Below, piece by piece: positions 21,109-33,386 of a DNA stretch of 64,000 nt; the stretch's first letter is position 1, and every line of letters begins with the position of its first letter. Made by a program: the position numbers and the translations under genes. The notes under the pieces are model-generated. The model searched no databases. It saw only the letters and a program-made list of their open reading frames with translations, and was not told where the DNA came from. This DNA is from Knufia peltigerae (Eukaryota; Ascomycota; Eurotiomycetes; Chaetothyriales; Trichomeriaceae), in assembly GCA_030247855.1 (NCBI GenBank), contig JAPDRN010000003.1:682001-746000 (forward strand), in the 5' to 3' direction.

Positions 21109-21812
21109 ATGATGATGATGATGATGAAACCCTCGACTAATTTTGTCTTTGGTACCATCACCACCGCCGCCGCCGCCGCCGCTGTCGTTGCGTTGTTGTG
21201 TTTCGGCGACGACGTCAACGCAGACTCGACTTATCGAATCAGTTTGTACGGCAAGACAAACTTCCAAGGTGACCAGGCGACTTTTACAACCGAGTGAGTT
21301 TTGGATGACTCGTCTCTCTTCACTCTTGACTCTTTCTCCTTCTCACTCTTTGCCTTCCCTTCTTTGAGTACTTTGAACCATTTTTCGATCCCTGCTCTTT
21401 CTTGATCTACCGTTGACCTTGTTCCCCCTTGCTTTGTCATCCTCATTCTGAAGCAAAGTCTGTTTGGATTTCTGACTGAATGACCGACTGACAAACCCCA
21501 AAAACAGTGGAAGTCACAAGGTCGGTTGGTCAGGTGGTGCTCAATCATGGATTTATGAATCCGAACCTGGTGATGGATGTTGTATCGCCTTTTGCCGTGG
21601 GAGTACCGTGAGTCCTGTTTCTCCTGCCCCTGAATTTTTGGAAGAACCCCCTGGACTCTCTCGACTCTCTCTCTATGACGCTGACGATGAACCCTTTGAC
21701 GAAATCCAAAAAGAATGTCGGAAGATATTGTGATTCGGCATACAAGACCGAATCTTCCGCCGGAACCAACAAGGTGGTGACTGGATATGGTGATACAGTT
21801 CTGAATTGTTGA
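21109..21812 (+). CDS. Small secreted cysteine-containing protein, beta/gamma-crystallin-like
   Basis: Three exons: 21109-21293, 21508-21607, 21714-21812; up to 127 aa. Six consecutive ATG codons precede KPSTNF, so the exact start is unclear (21109 to 21124). A signal peptide with a hydrophobic alanine-rich core ends near DDVNA. The mature part begins YRISLYGKTNFQGDQATF, where Y-x4-F-x-G fits one strand of a beta/gamma-crystallin Greek key. The rest, about 75 residues, contains DGCCIAFC, YCDSAY and a final Cys, so two or three disulfides are likely. The last acceptor (CAAAAAG) is poor. Function unknown: wall, defence and effector roles are all possible. Confidence 0.75.
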
Positions 21813-21929
21813 TTCGAAGATGGGAGGAACAGACTTGTAATGCCGGGCCATCTTGATGTGTGATCCAAATTCAGGATCAAAAGTAGAAATCAAAAGTCGT
21901 GATTGGTGGTTCGGAATCAAATGTCATAA

Positions 21930-23639
21930 TCAAAACCCTCGAATTCCCCTGGTCAATCGAAACGGATGGGCCTCGGTGTTCAAAACCCACTCGTCCAAAC
22001 TGATCAAGCTGGGGTCACTAAACAGTAGATAGAAATACTTGAGGGTCTCGGCGAACCAGAAACTCTCCATGTCATCCGTCTGCCTGGCCAACACCTTTCT
22101 CACCATGAGACCCCTCTCGTAAGTGTCTCGCTGGTAGACCTCCATGGTACTCAGCAGGGCGGCGTGCCCAAAGGGGGAGCGGGTATGTTCGATGATTGAC
22201 TGGAACATCTCCCAACCGACCTCTCGCCAGTATTCGTCGCCCGTCATGCGCCACATGACAAACACCGACTCGATCGCCTCGGGACGCAACTTGTACGACG
22301 GGTCCTTGACTTGCAAAAACCCGGGAGGGTACCGGGACGACTGACAGTACCCGTTCATGCAGTTCTCGGGTCTGTTGCTCTGCACGCCCCAGTACGAATC
22401 GTCCCAGTCGCACTGGAGACCGTCGTTGACGGAACATGGCAGGAGCGTGAGCGTCTCCGGCATGATGCCCGACGGGCTGTTCTGGTACGCCCACACGCAG
22501 CCGTTGGTGATTTGTTCGCCGACCTCAAAGTCGTCTGGGTTGTTGAAAATTCGGGAAGCCATGGCGAACATGCCACCGGCGAAACACGCGAGGTGCTCCG
22601 TCCTCGTCTCCAACAGCGTCTGGGTCGACCCGAGGCTCCGAGATGCGATGCCCGGGAAGAGCGCGTCGGTCTCGTTGGCCCCGGGGATAAGGGCGCGGAA
22701 GAGGAGGTACCGTTTGATCTGTCGTGACGCCAGATCCCACATCGTCCGGTACACGCTCCGTGTCTCGCCCACGAGCAGGTGCGCCTTGACGAGGTATTCG
22801 TACGCAGAGTCCGACATGGCACCGAGGCCGTACCGCGAGCTCTTCCTGGCAAAGTCGTACCCCTGCGGTCCGTCGACGAGGCGCGGACCGAGGTTCTCCG
22901 GCCACAAGCCCGGGATGGACGAGTCGTTTTGCGACCGGGAAAACACGTCACTCAACCTGTCGACCGTGCGCATGTACTTGTCGTCCCCCGTCACCTGGGA
23001 CAGTCGGGCGAATTCCAAGTAGAGACTACCAATGTCGGCCAGGGCGGCGTTCTCGGACGATTCGACGACGGCGCCCTTTGTCGCCAACTTGCACATCGTA
23101 CAGGGCATGCCGTTGGGCGTGTCGAAGGCCGAATGTAACATGTCGCCCAGTTCGATCAGCTTGGGGAGGATCCTGGCGTCGTTGCTTAGGTCGTATGCCG
23201 CCATCAAGCCACCCAGGTATCGAATGGTGGATTCAAAGAGGTTGACGTCGCAATTCTCCACGCTCTCGGCGAAGTCGATGGTCAGGGTCGCATTCAGTGC
23301 TTCGTCGAACTCCTCGTCCAGTCCCAGGATGATCAAGCTGTCCAGCGCGTCGACGAGAGTGGCGGACCACCCGCAAAATTGATGCTTCTTACCACCGGAC
23401 AAGGGCAAGAGGCCATCCGCCATCCAGGCGTGGTCTTGATATCCTGTCCACGCATGGAGAAACTCACGTTTGACGGTATTTTGTCGTTCAGGTTGAGCCA
23501 GTCCCCTTGACGCGAACTTGTGCTGGATCTGGGTGGGAGTTCTGGGTCCCTGGGTCACGAAATGGATCAAGAATAGAAATGCGCACACCGAGAGAGTGGC
23601 CGTGATCAGCTTTCTCGGTGGTACGTTCCGCCACGACAT
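21930..23639 (-). CDS. Class I alpha-1,2-mannosidase (GH47)
   Basis: Single exon, 569 aa. A cytosolic tail of about 10 residues, then one membrane anchor (about 11-28, LITATLSVCAFLFLIHFV), make it a type II protein of the ER or Golgi. The catalytic domain shows FLHAWTGYQDHAWMADGLLPL, FCGWSATLVDALDSLIILGL, YLGGLMAAYDLSND and RPEAIESVFVMWRMTGD, and closes with TLKYFYLLFSD...NTEAHPF, the usual GH47 end with the calcium-binding threonine. It trims alpha-1,2-linked mannose from N-glycans. It is intronless and its middle part is very GC-rich. It is convergent with the secreted-protein gene, 117 bp apart. Confidence 0.95.
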   Translation of the reverse strand: MSWRNVPPRKLITATLSVCAFLFLIHFVTQGPRTPTQIQHKFASRGLAQPERQNTVKREFLHAWTGYQDHAWMADGLLPLSGGKKHQFCGWSATLVDALDSLIILGLDEEFDEALNATLTIDFAESVENCDVNLFESTIRYLGGLMAAYDLSNDARILPKLIELGDMLHSAFDTPNGMPCTMCKLATKGAVVESSENAALADIGSLYLEFARLSQVTGDDKYMRTVDRLSDVFSRSQNDSSIPGLWPENLGPRLVDGPQGYDFARKSSRYGLGAMSDSAYEYLVKAHLLVGETRSVYRTMWDLASRQIKRYLLFRALIPGANETDALFPGIASRSLGSTQTLLETRTEHLACFAGGMFAMASRIFNNPDDFEVGEQITNGCVWAYQNSPSGIMPETLTLLPCSVNDGLQCDWDDSYWGVQSNRPENCMNGYCQSSRYPPGFLQVKDPSYKLRPEAIESVFVMWRMTGDEYWREVGWEMFQSIIEHTRSPFGHAALLSTMEVYQRDTYERGLMVRKVLARQTDDMESFWFAETLKYFYLLFSDPSLISLDEWVLNTEAHPFRLTRGIRGF

Positions 23640-26600
23640 TTTTAGTAAGTGTCCGTATCAAGATGCCATGGATAGTATATGGATTTGGTCAATCCACCAC
23701 CTCTCTCCCTCTTGCAGGCAAAATCGCACTGGGTAGAGAAATTCCAAAGGAATGTGGTGTAAAAAAATGAATCGTCCGTTGGTCAATTACATCGACACCA
23801 CAAAAAGAATGAATGACATGGAGAATAAATAAACAATGAATGAATGTTGGCCTCAAGCACCGTTCACACAAGAAAATGATCGATGAGGAATAATGAAGAA
23901 GATGAATCTCAGAAAACAGAAATCCAAGGAACCAGTTTTCCAAACCAGGGGTAGTGTCAATAGTACTGTAGCCATGAAGGCGTGAAGTTCTAAGCTGATA
24001 CTTACACCCGGTGGCGGCGGAAAGGCCAACCAAAAAACGCCCCTACCTTGTCTTGTACGGAGGGAAAGGGAACCAAGCACAAAGCGACAGCGACAGAGCG
24101 GCCCCCCTTCGTGCCAAATCAGAGAAAACGAGTTTAGTACGGGTACTGTACATACAATAGGCAGGCGATTAACAGAGCACACACGCGCGCGCACTGGACC
24201 AGGTTTGGCCATGGCGCTGTTCAAAGGTCATACAGTGGTGTTTCGGTGGCTGAAATGGGCTGGAATGAAGGTATCAGTAAAAGCGAAAAAGAAGAGATTG
24301 ATTCGATGGACACGGACAGAAAACTCCATACCAAGGCGTCAAGAGAGCGTTGCCAAGGCGGGTAGTTTGAGATCTCATCGTTCCTGAAGCGAGTAGCGAA
24401 AATTTTAGCCCAAAGTACGGAGTCCGCCCGACGAAAAAAGGGGGAAGAGGGGAGGAGGAGGAGGAGGAGGAGAGCAGATGATCTGAGATTGATGACTTGT
24501 AAGAGGGAGGGAGAAAGGGGAGGGGATGGAGGGGATGGAGGGGATGATCAGTCCTTCAGCCCTCTACTGGGAAAAGGGAATCCTCTGTTATTTCCTTTAC
24601 AAATAGAGAAGTATTGACCGTAAAGAGGATGGAAGATGCGAGGGTAAACTTCTATTGTAGGTAAAGTAAATGCTCGAGCGATGGACATGCTCGTATTCAC
24701 TAACTTGGTTTGCCATGGATGCAGGCCGTAGGAACTATTGTATTCTACTCGTTACCTCTAATCTATCTGCAACTCCCGCGTGGCGAATTCGTGTCAAGGG
24801 TTAAAGTGTGTGTGTGTGTGTGTATGTGTCAAGGAGCTTAACCTTTGGAATGAAGTAATTACAGTACATAGTATTAGAGCCGTAGTCTGTACGGAGTAGG
24901 GATTGTTTCACCTCTGGTAGATGAACAGGGTGGTCATAATCCGTATAGTAGGCCCAGTCTCTACTTTTTACTAGAGTGAGAATGCAAGATTTGAATAAAT
25001 AAAAATATGGTTGACATCTTCCCATACAGAGAACAAAGAAATATGCTGAGATATCCGCAATATCTAACAAAAGTCCAGACCCAGAGCCTCAATGATTGAC
25101 CGCAAGACCCTCAAACACCAAGTCTCCATACTGTTGCAAAAGTACGGTCAGAGAGAAGATCAAATGCCAAAGAGAGGTCTTGTTTTTTCAGGTACAGTGG
25201 TATTGTAGCAGTAGTATTGTAGTAGTGCTCCGTGAGTTGCGGTATATTTACCATGTGTTGCCGGTAAGGCGTCCAGTCATCCCACCACCACCTACAAGGA
25301 GGACTCCGGCCCATGTGCCTCTCTCTTGCACGCCCATATCCGGTTCGCTGGCCTGATTATTGACGCCTGGGAAAATGATCCTGTAGCGGCAGACCATCTA
25401 GACAACCTCTTTCCCCTTTGCTTATCTAAGGCCCCCCCTCCTCCCCCCTCCCGTGGCCCTCCACCGCCCCCTTGAGACCCTCATCTCTCCACTCCCTTTT
25501 CGTTGCGCGATGCCCTTTGCCACATGTTCGGCGATGACCTCCACAGGGCCAGTAACTGCGCGGAGTTACCTGTGGTTGGGTAACTCCATAGGGCTGCCTA
25601 GGGTCAATGTATGCAAGGGCAGTGGGTGGTCCCTCCCACAAGCGAAGCCCTGCTGAACAATCCAATTGGACCCTGAAGCTGGAAAATGCGGAAAATATAG
25701 AAATGCATAGCCATACAAGCCATGGATGATATCTTTAGCCTCAACGAAGCCAAGAGGACCAAACTCGAAATGATTGCCGGATCAAGGTCTTCGCTTCGTT
25801 CCGTCTTTTTGTCGACGCCGACGATCGTTTCGTTTACAAGTGTGACGAATCTATGTCCTCGCGCGTCCAACCGGCCGCCGCAAAATGGGTTTCTCATGGT
25901 CCAGCCTTACAGCCTCATCGCCGAGAGATGCGAACCAGGGTACATACTCCCCGCCCCAATGAACCCGGCCCGACCTTTGCCAGGCTAAGCGATGAGATCT
26001 CTCGACAATGCCCGCCTTGCGGCAAAGTCATGCGTGGTGCCCTTGCGACTCTGGAACCATTTCTCCTAACCTAGTACCCTACCGTCCGGGATGCCTCGGT
26101 GTTAGTGGAAGCGTGGGGAGGTTTCTGTTTGGTCGTTGCCCTCTGTTCAGTATTCTCGTACGGATACGAGTAAGCAAATTCTACCAGCTGATATTGCAGA
26201 TCGTTGCTCCATCCGATATGTCCACGGTCTCTCAGCTGAACTCAAGGGTTACAACAAGATGCCACGGTCAAGGGCCCGTCGTTGCAATCTGTCGGAAGAT
26301 CTCTGTGACTCCAAGACCAGAGTCCGATCTCGTGCTTCCACCCCATTGGTGGGTTTTGATATTGCAAAGCATTTCCCAATCATCTCGAACCGTGCATTTC
26401 CAAGCAGACCAGCAGAAAGAAAGTACGGGTTTCCAGATCCAGAACTCTGCCGGGGGGTCGGATGCACAAAATATGCCTTGGGATTTGTGGGCTATCTAAT
26501 GAGAAGGCCTGAAAACAATATCACGCAAACCGATGCGTCCTGATTCAGTATGTTGTTCTTTGTCACCGACCGTTGGAAAAAATCGCAAGAACCGCCTGAG

Positions 26601-27446
26601 TCACGGTTTACTTCCGGGACCAGGGTATGTAAGCATTCACCGTCGTCGGAAACGCACGACATTCACTAGACTACAAATGAATGGAAAGAAAAAGGTACGT
26701 GAAAAGAGTCGCTTCCTCCCGTCCATCAGGCATATACCCATCCAGGCACCCTGTGGTGATATCCACTCCAGGCTATGCGCCATTTGGCCCTAAACTCGTC
26801 GGCTCGTTCATACTGTACAGCTATAGGGCCTCTCAGATACACAGCCCTTTTTCGGGGAATTCCCCCATATCATCTATTACCTGTCAAAACTCTATACAAG
26901 GCAAAGATGTTCTTCTAGAACCTTGGAGGACCGCCAGGTTCAGAGGAGCACGGGGGTTGACCGTTTCACTCGTTCTCTGTTCAGCTTTGACTTCCCTTGC
27001 CACACATCATCTCTTGCCAATTGACCAATGTCTGTGTCGAGTCTCATTGCGTCGCCTACTACCGACAGATTCAGGAGCCCCGAGGCCATGCCAAACCTGG
27101 TGGCATAAAAGGTCCAAAGAGATCCACGAAACACAAGGCTGAGACGAAACACAAGATCTGGCATGTCGGCAACTGTATTGGAGCATGCTCATGTTGTGTG
27201 TGGCCAGTACGAGCATGGGAAAGCAGAGAAAAAAAGGAGTATCCCCATTGGTATCCTCAACATTTATCCCTGTCCTCAATCTCGCCCGAACCGTGGCTCC
27301 GACGTCCACCGACGTTCGTCCTCTCAGTCGGCGGTGCTCGTTTGTTTTTGAATTCCTCTTCATCGCACGCACGACATCCCGGGTCCATCTTTTCCGGAAA
27401 CGTCATTTCCTAGATTGATCGTCGCCCTCGTTCTCTGTGTCTCTCG
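23640..27446. other. Gene-poor region, 3.8 kb
   Basis: No reading frame resembles a protein family on either strand. Visible structure: a GA/GGA-rich run (about 24427-24545), a (TG)n run at 24808-24822, TACGGAGT copies at 24415 and 24891, and C-rich DNA around 25430-25480. Frames of 135-163 codons at 26008-26543 lack motifs and convincing splice continuity. The right end should hold the promoter of the regulator at 27447. Confidence 0.5.
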
Positions 27447-29381
27447 ATGCTTCAGGATATAATAGAGACCGGCATGGACAATGCCCAAGATGATGCGGCT
27501 GCTTCAGAGCGAACCTCACCTCCTCCGACCATGCAGTCCGAAAAGTCTCGCACCAAGAAGTGGGCGCCGAAGACGTTCAACGGGTGCCTCACTTGCAAAA
27601 GGAGACGCATCAAGTGTGACGAGGGCAAACCTTCGTGTCAAAGGTAACGTGGTCGTCTTGATGTCCTATTCCAAAAGCATTGTCGCTAACATCAGGGGCA
27701 TGGAGGTGTCTGAAATCAAACATTGAATGTGGCGGTTATGCACCGCCCAAGATCCGATTGTTCGAACCCGCCGGCTCCTCTTCGTCGTCCTCGGCCGGGC
27801 CTTCCTCGATAGCACCCTCTCCTCTACCCGGTATTCCAACCAGAAGCCCTCCTCCCAAAAATCCTCAGCTTCATTCGTACCTGAACTCATACCCCCATCC
27901 TCAAGAACTAGCCTTGGTCCCCAGCTTTGGCACCGAAGAAGAATACCGATCCTTCCAGTTCTTCCTCGAGCGGACGGCGAACCTGGTTTCGGTCTACTCG
28001 CAGCCTTACCTGTGGACCGTGGTCCTCCCCCAGGCGACCTGGCACCAACCTGCCATCAAACACTCCATCATCGCCCTCGCCAACCTCCACCAGTCGCTCA
28101 CGACGTCGGGGTCCGTCTCGACGCAGGCGGCCCACGACTCGGTGACCCACTACAACACGGCGATCAGGGCGTTGCTGACCCACAAGCCCCCCATCGACGT
28201 CGTGTTGGTCTCGTGCGTCATCTTCTGGTGCCTGGAAAACTTCAACGGCACCGAGAAGGCGGCCTTCGATCACATGAAGGCCGCCATCAAGATCCTGGGG
28301 GAGTGGAAGGCCAAGCGCCGACCGGACGATCCCGCCCACGATCTCATCTCGACGTACATCGAGCCCACCATCAGGGACGTGGTCAGGTTGGCACCGGTGG
28401 CGCGCCTGGAAGAGCTCGAGGGCCAGATCACGGCGATAGGACTCAGTCCGCAAGACGTCCGGATCATCAACCACGCACTGGGCCAGACATTTGAAGGCCT
28501 CGAGGACGCCAGCACGTACCTGTGCGAAGCCATCTCCGACATTTTGAGTCTCACGACCCTGGCATCTTCGTCGTCCATGATGGACCACGACGGGGGAGCT
28601 GGAGCGCTGTCGGACGAGGTCGTCGAATCCATCAACGACCTCGACGCCAGACTGTACAAGTGGATCAACCTTTTCCAAAAGCTCACCTCGACGGGTCCCG
28701 TGTCCGAGAGGCGGATGCTCGTGGTGCACAACGTCGCCGCGTACGTCCTTCTGGACCTGACCAAAAACCGACTCGGCGTGTCGGAGGAGCCAGTGGTGCA
28801 GCCGCCTCGCTGTCGGTGGAGTTTCGTCGTCAACGAGGTCGAGGATATGCTCAAACACGGACAAGGTCCCGCCGTAGCCGTCGCGGACGAACCCGGCGGC
28901 GGCAGTCTGTCGGGTGGGCTGGGGTTCATCCCTCCCCTGTTTCTGGCCGCGACGTCCGCACCGAACGTGGAGGTCCGGAGACGGGCAGTCAACGCCATCA
29001 GACTGTTGAACCTGGTCGAAGGATCGTGGAACTCGGAACTGGCTGCCAAGATCGCCGAGGCCATGCTCGATGTTTTGTCTCACCGGTCAGATCGGTCGCC
29101 ACACCACCCTCGAGATCCGTCCGAGGTCACCCTCGGCCAGATGAGGTTCGGCGTGGACGTTCAAAGGGCGAGGTTGTACCTACGATGGAATGGAGGAGAG
29201 AATCATCGGTACGTCGACAAAGAGATTGGAATGGACAACATTGCGCCAGTGGATCCGGTAGGTCACCCACATATACCCATCCCAGGCTGTGACTGTGACT
29301 GTGACTGACCTTTTTTGACATGATTAGAATTTACCCGAAGTGATTAAACGTTTTGGGTATCCTGCATTGCAGACGAATTGA
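27447..29381 (+). CDS. Zn2Cys6 transcription factor
   Basis: Three exons: 27447-27643, 27706-29257, 29328-29381; 600 aa. An in-frame ATG at residue 10 is an alternative start. Zinc cluster cysteines are at 47, 50, 57, 64, 67 and 74; the correct CQRC spacing requires the acceptor at 27705 (ATGGAG), not the nearer CAG. The last intron replaces a run-on tail with the short exon ending RFGYPALQTN. The body resembles the fungal-specific regulator type with a short middle domain (SIIALANLHQSL, VVLVSCVIFWCLENFNG, AFDHMKAAIKILGEW). It has a proline/serine-rich linker after the zinc cluster. Target genes are unknown, and no metabolic cluster adjoins it. Confidence 0.92.
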
Positions 29382-30262
29382 AATATTGAAAAACGAATAC
29401 TTTACGAGTATGGGAATCAGCAGCATATATACAGGCTCGTATGAATGTGGATGAAGATCGACGAGTATGACAGAGTGAAGCAAGCATATACAGGCATATA
29501 TGAATGTGGGTATGGGTGTGTGTGCAAATGGGTTGATGCTGTTATCGCCTTTCCTTTTTTTTGGATTTTTTTTTTTGGAATAAACCCGGAGTTCTGGGGA
29601 GGAATTGATTCAACACATAGCCCGGAAGGGGAAAAAAAGGCAATTCAAGGGAAAGGGACAACCCAGAAACACACGAGACTTTATGAGGGATGATATGGTG
29701 TGGTGATTTAGGAGTTTGATGTTTTCTTTGGATCCAAAGGCGTTCGTTGGCAGGTTGTTTATCTTTCTTCTAGGAATGGATGGGGTTTTTCTCCGGGAGA
29801 AAAAGACGAGTAGGATTCTTATACTCCGTAAGGGTGGTTCGAGTCTGGCTTCGTGAACCGGATCATGGGAGTTCACAGTATGCAGCATGAATCACATTGA
29901 AACCCAAAAGCGATCAAATCAGCAGTCCAAGTTTATACCAAGACAACGATACAAGACACTTGGTCGAATCCTCGTTGAGGGGGGGAAAAGACGACGACTA
30001 CCTCCTCTGTAGTAAATGTATCGACCATGGCACACGGAATCGAAAGCACCGAGACATATTACCAAAGCAACTTCATCCCGTTCTGCGTTCAACATTTGCT
30101 TCATCTGTGTCTGTTTCTGTGTCATTGTGTCTTTTGTCTTTGTGTCTCGTGTATCTTTATCCATTCATGTTTCCTCTTTTATTTTTTGTTTTCATCATTA
30201 TATCTTTCTTGACCTATGTGAGGTATCTATCCGTAGAGGTCGAGCAATCATTTTTCTTTCTG
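29382..30262. other. Convergent intergenic region
   Basis: About 880 bp between convergent ends, with T-rich stretches and a TACTCCGTA copy at 29822-29830. No gene seen. Confidence 0.4.
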
Positions 30263-32673
30263 TCAGGATGTTGTTGTTGTTGGTGGTGGTGGTGGTGATT
30301 TTGGATTTTGACTCTGACTTTGGCTTGCTTGCCTCGATGATCTCCCCTGTCTACCAGCGTTGGTACTGCTCACGGTACTACCACCATTGACATTCGCTTC
30401 CCTTTCCAAGAAATCTTGCCACAACTCTGCCAAAGTCTCTCTACTGGCAGCACCAGCGGCCGGGCTCGTCGGGACACCGCTGTCGGCGCCGAAATAGTCG
30501 TGGTGTTGCTGTAGAGCCGGAGTGCTAGGTGTACGATGAACGAGAGGCGACCCCGGTAACCTCAGCGAATTTGACGTGGACGTGGAACCGGCACCACCTG
30601 GCCTAGTAAGTCCAGCTTGTTCTCTTTGTTCATCTGTCCAACCCAACAACGCGGCAATGAGTTGTAAAACTTGAAACTTCTTGGGATCGGATCGGTCGAG
30701 ATGGAGAAAATGCAGGAAATGATTTGTTACGATTTGTCTGTTTCAAAAAAAAGGCCATCATGTTAGCCTTCTCTCAAACCTCAAATATTCCAAAGAGACG
30801 CAATGTGTATGGGAATGGGTATGTGGGTACAGGTAGGGCGACGACGTTGGAAGGATGAGACATCTTTGGGGTTGGATTTTTGTTTCTGTAAGTGGATCAT
30901 CATCGGAACGGTGTTTGTAAACCGCCTTTGACTCCGACAATACTTTGTACAACACCAAGGATGCACGTGTGTATTCGAACGACTAGGAGTAGGCCCCCGT
31001 GAATCCAGTCAAGTCCCGTAGGGCTGTGTATGTGCGGAGTTCGGGGGCCGTGGTATGTGCTGTAGTGGTGGGCCTTATGAATAACAGCAACCAACGGAAG
31101 GGGACATTTCAACAGGTGATGGTGAGAAGGCAGTGGTCAATATTGGGGGCCAAAAAATGAGTGAAGGAGGAGGTTTTGGAAATTCAAACCAACTAAGACA
31201 AAACAGACAAACTCACCTATCAACATTATCCTCCGGCTTGCCCTTTTTCAAAAATCGCAAAGCTTTCGTCAAGTGGTCGTTTAGGATCACGGCCTCGTGT
31301 CTCAATTTGCCGATCAGGAGGTTCTTCTCCTTCACTTCCTTTTCGAACGGGAGGGCTCGTTCGAGGTCTCGTTTCGTCGTTTCTAATTCCGCACTCATGG
31401 ACTCTTGCTGCGCCTGTAGACTCGACAGTTGTGTTCGTAGCGAGTCCTGCTCGGCTTGATTCGTCTCGACGAGTTCCTTGAGCTCTTGCTTCCGGACGGT
31501 CTGGATCTCTTGTAGGGCCTTTTGGAGCCCGTCGACCGTGGAGGACTGCGTGTCTCGCTCCGACGTGGCCCTTTCGTACGCCTCACGTAACGAAGCCAGT
31601 TGTTCTTCGAGATCGGCGGTTCGGTCGGTCAGGTCGCGACGCAAGGTGCGTTCCTCCATGGCCAACACTTCCCAGTCGTGCATGGCTTGTTTGGCATTTT
31701 CGAATTCCTCACGAATGTACGCTTCGGACTCGACGAGCTCTTCCTTTTCCTTGTGCCAATTCTGTTGGGAAAGAGTGAGTCGATTGCGCAAGGTCGAGAG
31801 TTCTTTGGATTGTTCGGCGTTGGAGGCTTCGAGGGTGGCGTTCCTTGAGGACAGTTCTTCGACTTCGGCGGTCCGAGAGTCGTAACGTTCTTGGAGGGTT
31901 TTGTTTTCAGATTCGAGTTCGTCGATACGCTCACGTGCTTGTGAGAGTTCTTCCTGTTGAGGATGGGGGGCAATGGTTAGTTGTGTGTAATGAGTAGGAG
32001 ACAAGGGTGTAGCGTCTCTCGGTGATGATACAACAAGGAACAAAAAGACGTACTGCATCTGCTTTCAATCGTTCGCCTAGTTGACTGCGGATGGTATTGA
32101 CTCTACCCAACAGCGTCTGGTATTGTTCTTCGGCCGTCTCCTTCTCTTGCTGGGCTTCGGCCAGATCATTTTGTGCTGTTTCAAGTTCGGTGGCATGTTT
32201 AGATTGTAGTTCCTCGAGGGATTTGCGAAGTTCCGTCACTTCGAGACGTAAAGCGTCACGGTCTTTGACCAGAGCGTCGAACCGTGTCGCGGTATCTGTA
32301 TCTGTGTCTGCATCGGCATTCGCATCGTTATTCTTCTCGGTGGGTGTGGGTGTATCTTTGGCAACGCCGTTCATCAAATCTAATATCTTTTTCCCCTCAG
32401 GCACATCTGTCTTCGTGGAGGATAGTTCTGTGGTCTCTTCGGCATCGGAGTCGTCACTTTCTGCGCCATCCTTGGGCTGCGAAGCTTCTGTCGGAGTCTG
32501 AGGTTCTACCGGAGTCGTGGCTTGCGCATTGTTGCCGCCCTTCTTCTTTGACTTTTTCTTCTTCTTGGATTTCTGGTCTGAGGTACAAATGTCAGGACGG
32601 TAGAGTCTCGCGTGGGAGTCAGAGAGTATGCATTACCTCCAGAGGGCATCGAGGCCATGTTTGTCGACGACAT
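30263..32673 (-). CDS. RUD3: Golgi matrix coiled-coil protein Rud3 (golgin with GRAB domain)
   Basis: Four exons on the minus strand: 32637-32673, 32054-32577, 31217-31953, 30263-30737; 590 aa. A Lys-rich start (KSKKKKKSKKKGG) and acidic region precede about 330 residues of heptad-type coiled coil rich in Glu, Leu and Gln. The C-terminal GRAB-type region reads LIGKLRHEAVILNDHLTKAL, then NHFLHFLHLDRSDPKKFQVL and AALLGWTDEQREQAGL; it binds Arf1-GTP at the cis-Golgi. The tail is Ser/Pro/Gln-rich and ends in a His/Thr-like run. The third intron (30738-31216) is 479 bp and splits the GRAB region, unusually long for this window. Confidence 0.93.
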
Positions 32674-33386
32674 GTTTGCGGGTTATTTTCTAGAAAACTA
32701 GACCTCCGTGGTCGAGTCGTACCTGGTGTTGTACTACTCCCCGTATTCGTAGTAACAAAGGTGTCAATATTTCCCCACGTGGGAGGCGGCGCATTGATGC
32801 TGGGGTCCAAAAGGTACAAGACTCTCATTCCAACTTTTTTACTTCTTCGGGATTTATTACGAGTACAGGTGGCCAGGTAGATATGGACGCAGTGTCATTA
32901 CGACTGTATCAATACCTCTCTGTTGGGCTCTTCAAGACTTGCTTATCGATTCCACAATGTACGTGTCTATTTGTGTACAACATATCTATCTGCATTCAGG
33001 TGTACAGTGACCTTGTTTTCACGAGATCAAATAACAATGAACTAGAGACAGGTTCGCGGATAGACGAAGTCGATTTCTGTGACAACATCCTCCCAACTTC
33101 TGTACAGACCCGACATCAGAAGACCAAGTTTTACTCCATCACTCAGACTGTGTTGCGGTCTACTCATTGTTCTAAGACAGGGAAAGTGAGACACGTTGAT
33201 CACCAACGCCGTCACTGATGTTGATTAATGCGCGATCCCTGGCCAATCGGTCATTCAACGATTTGTACGTGTAATGGTTTCGTCAAGAAAAACAATTCTC
33301 GCAACAAAGATTGTCGTCAAATGTATGGCATATTGAAAGTCCAAAATCTCATCATATGCCCTGGGGGTATCATCGTCGCCACTACT
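32674..33386. other. Intergenic region upstream of RUD3
   Basis: About 710 bp containing the RUD3 promoter and the SPC25 3' end. No coding signal beyond short frames. Confidence 0.4.

Noticed and set aside
22355..22951. Open frames of 126-221 codons over the GH47 gene
   Set aside because: Shadows of the intact mannosidase with no family resemblance.
26008..27142. Overlapping frames of 135-163 codons that might be a gene
   Set aside because: No domain-like composition, no consistent splice chain and no methionine-to-stop model with motifs.
27908..29083. 391-codon open frame antisense to the Zn2Cys6 gene
   Set aside because: It mirrors GC-rich codon use of the sense gene, has no motif, and the sense strand carries a complete spliced regulator.
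29825..29860. GGTTCGAGTC string resembling a tRNA B-box
   Set aside because: No cloverleaf can be built from flanking bases.
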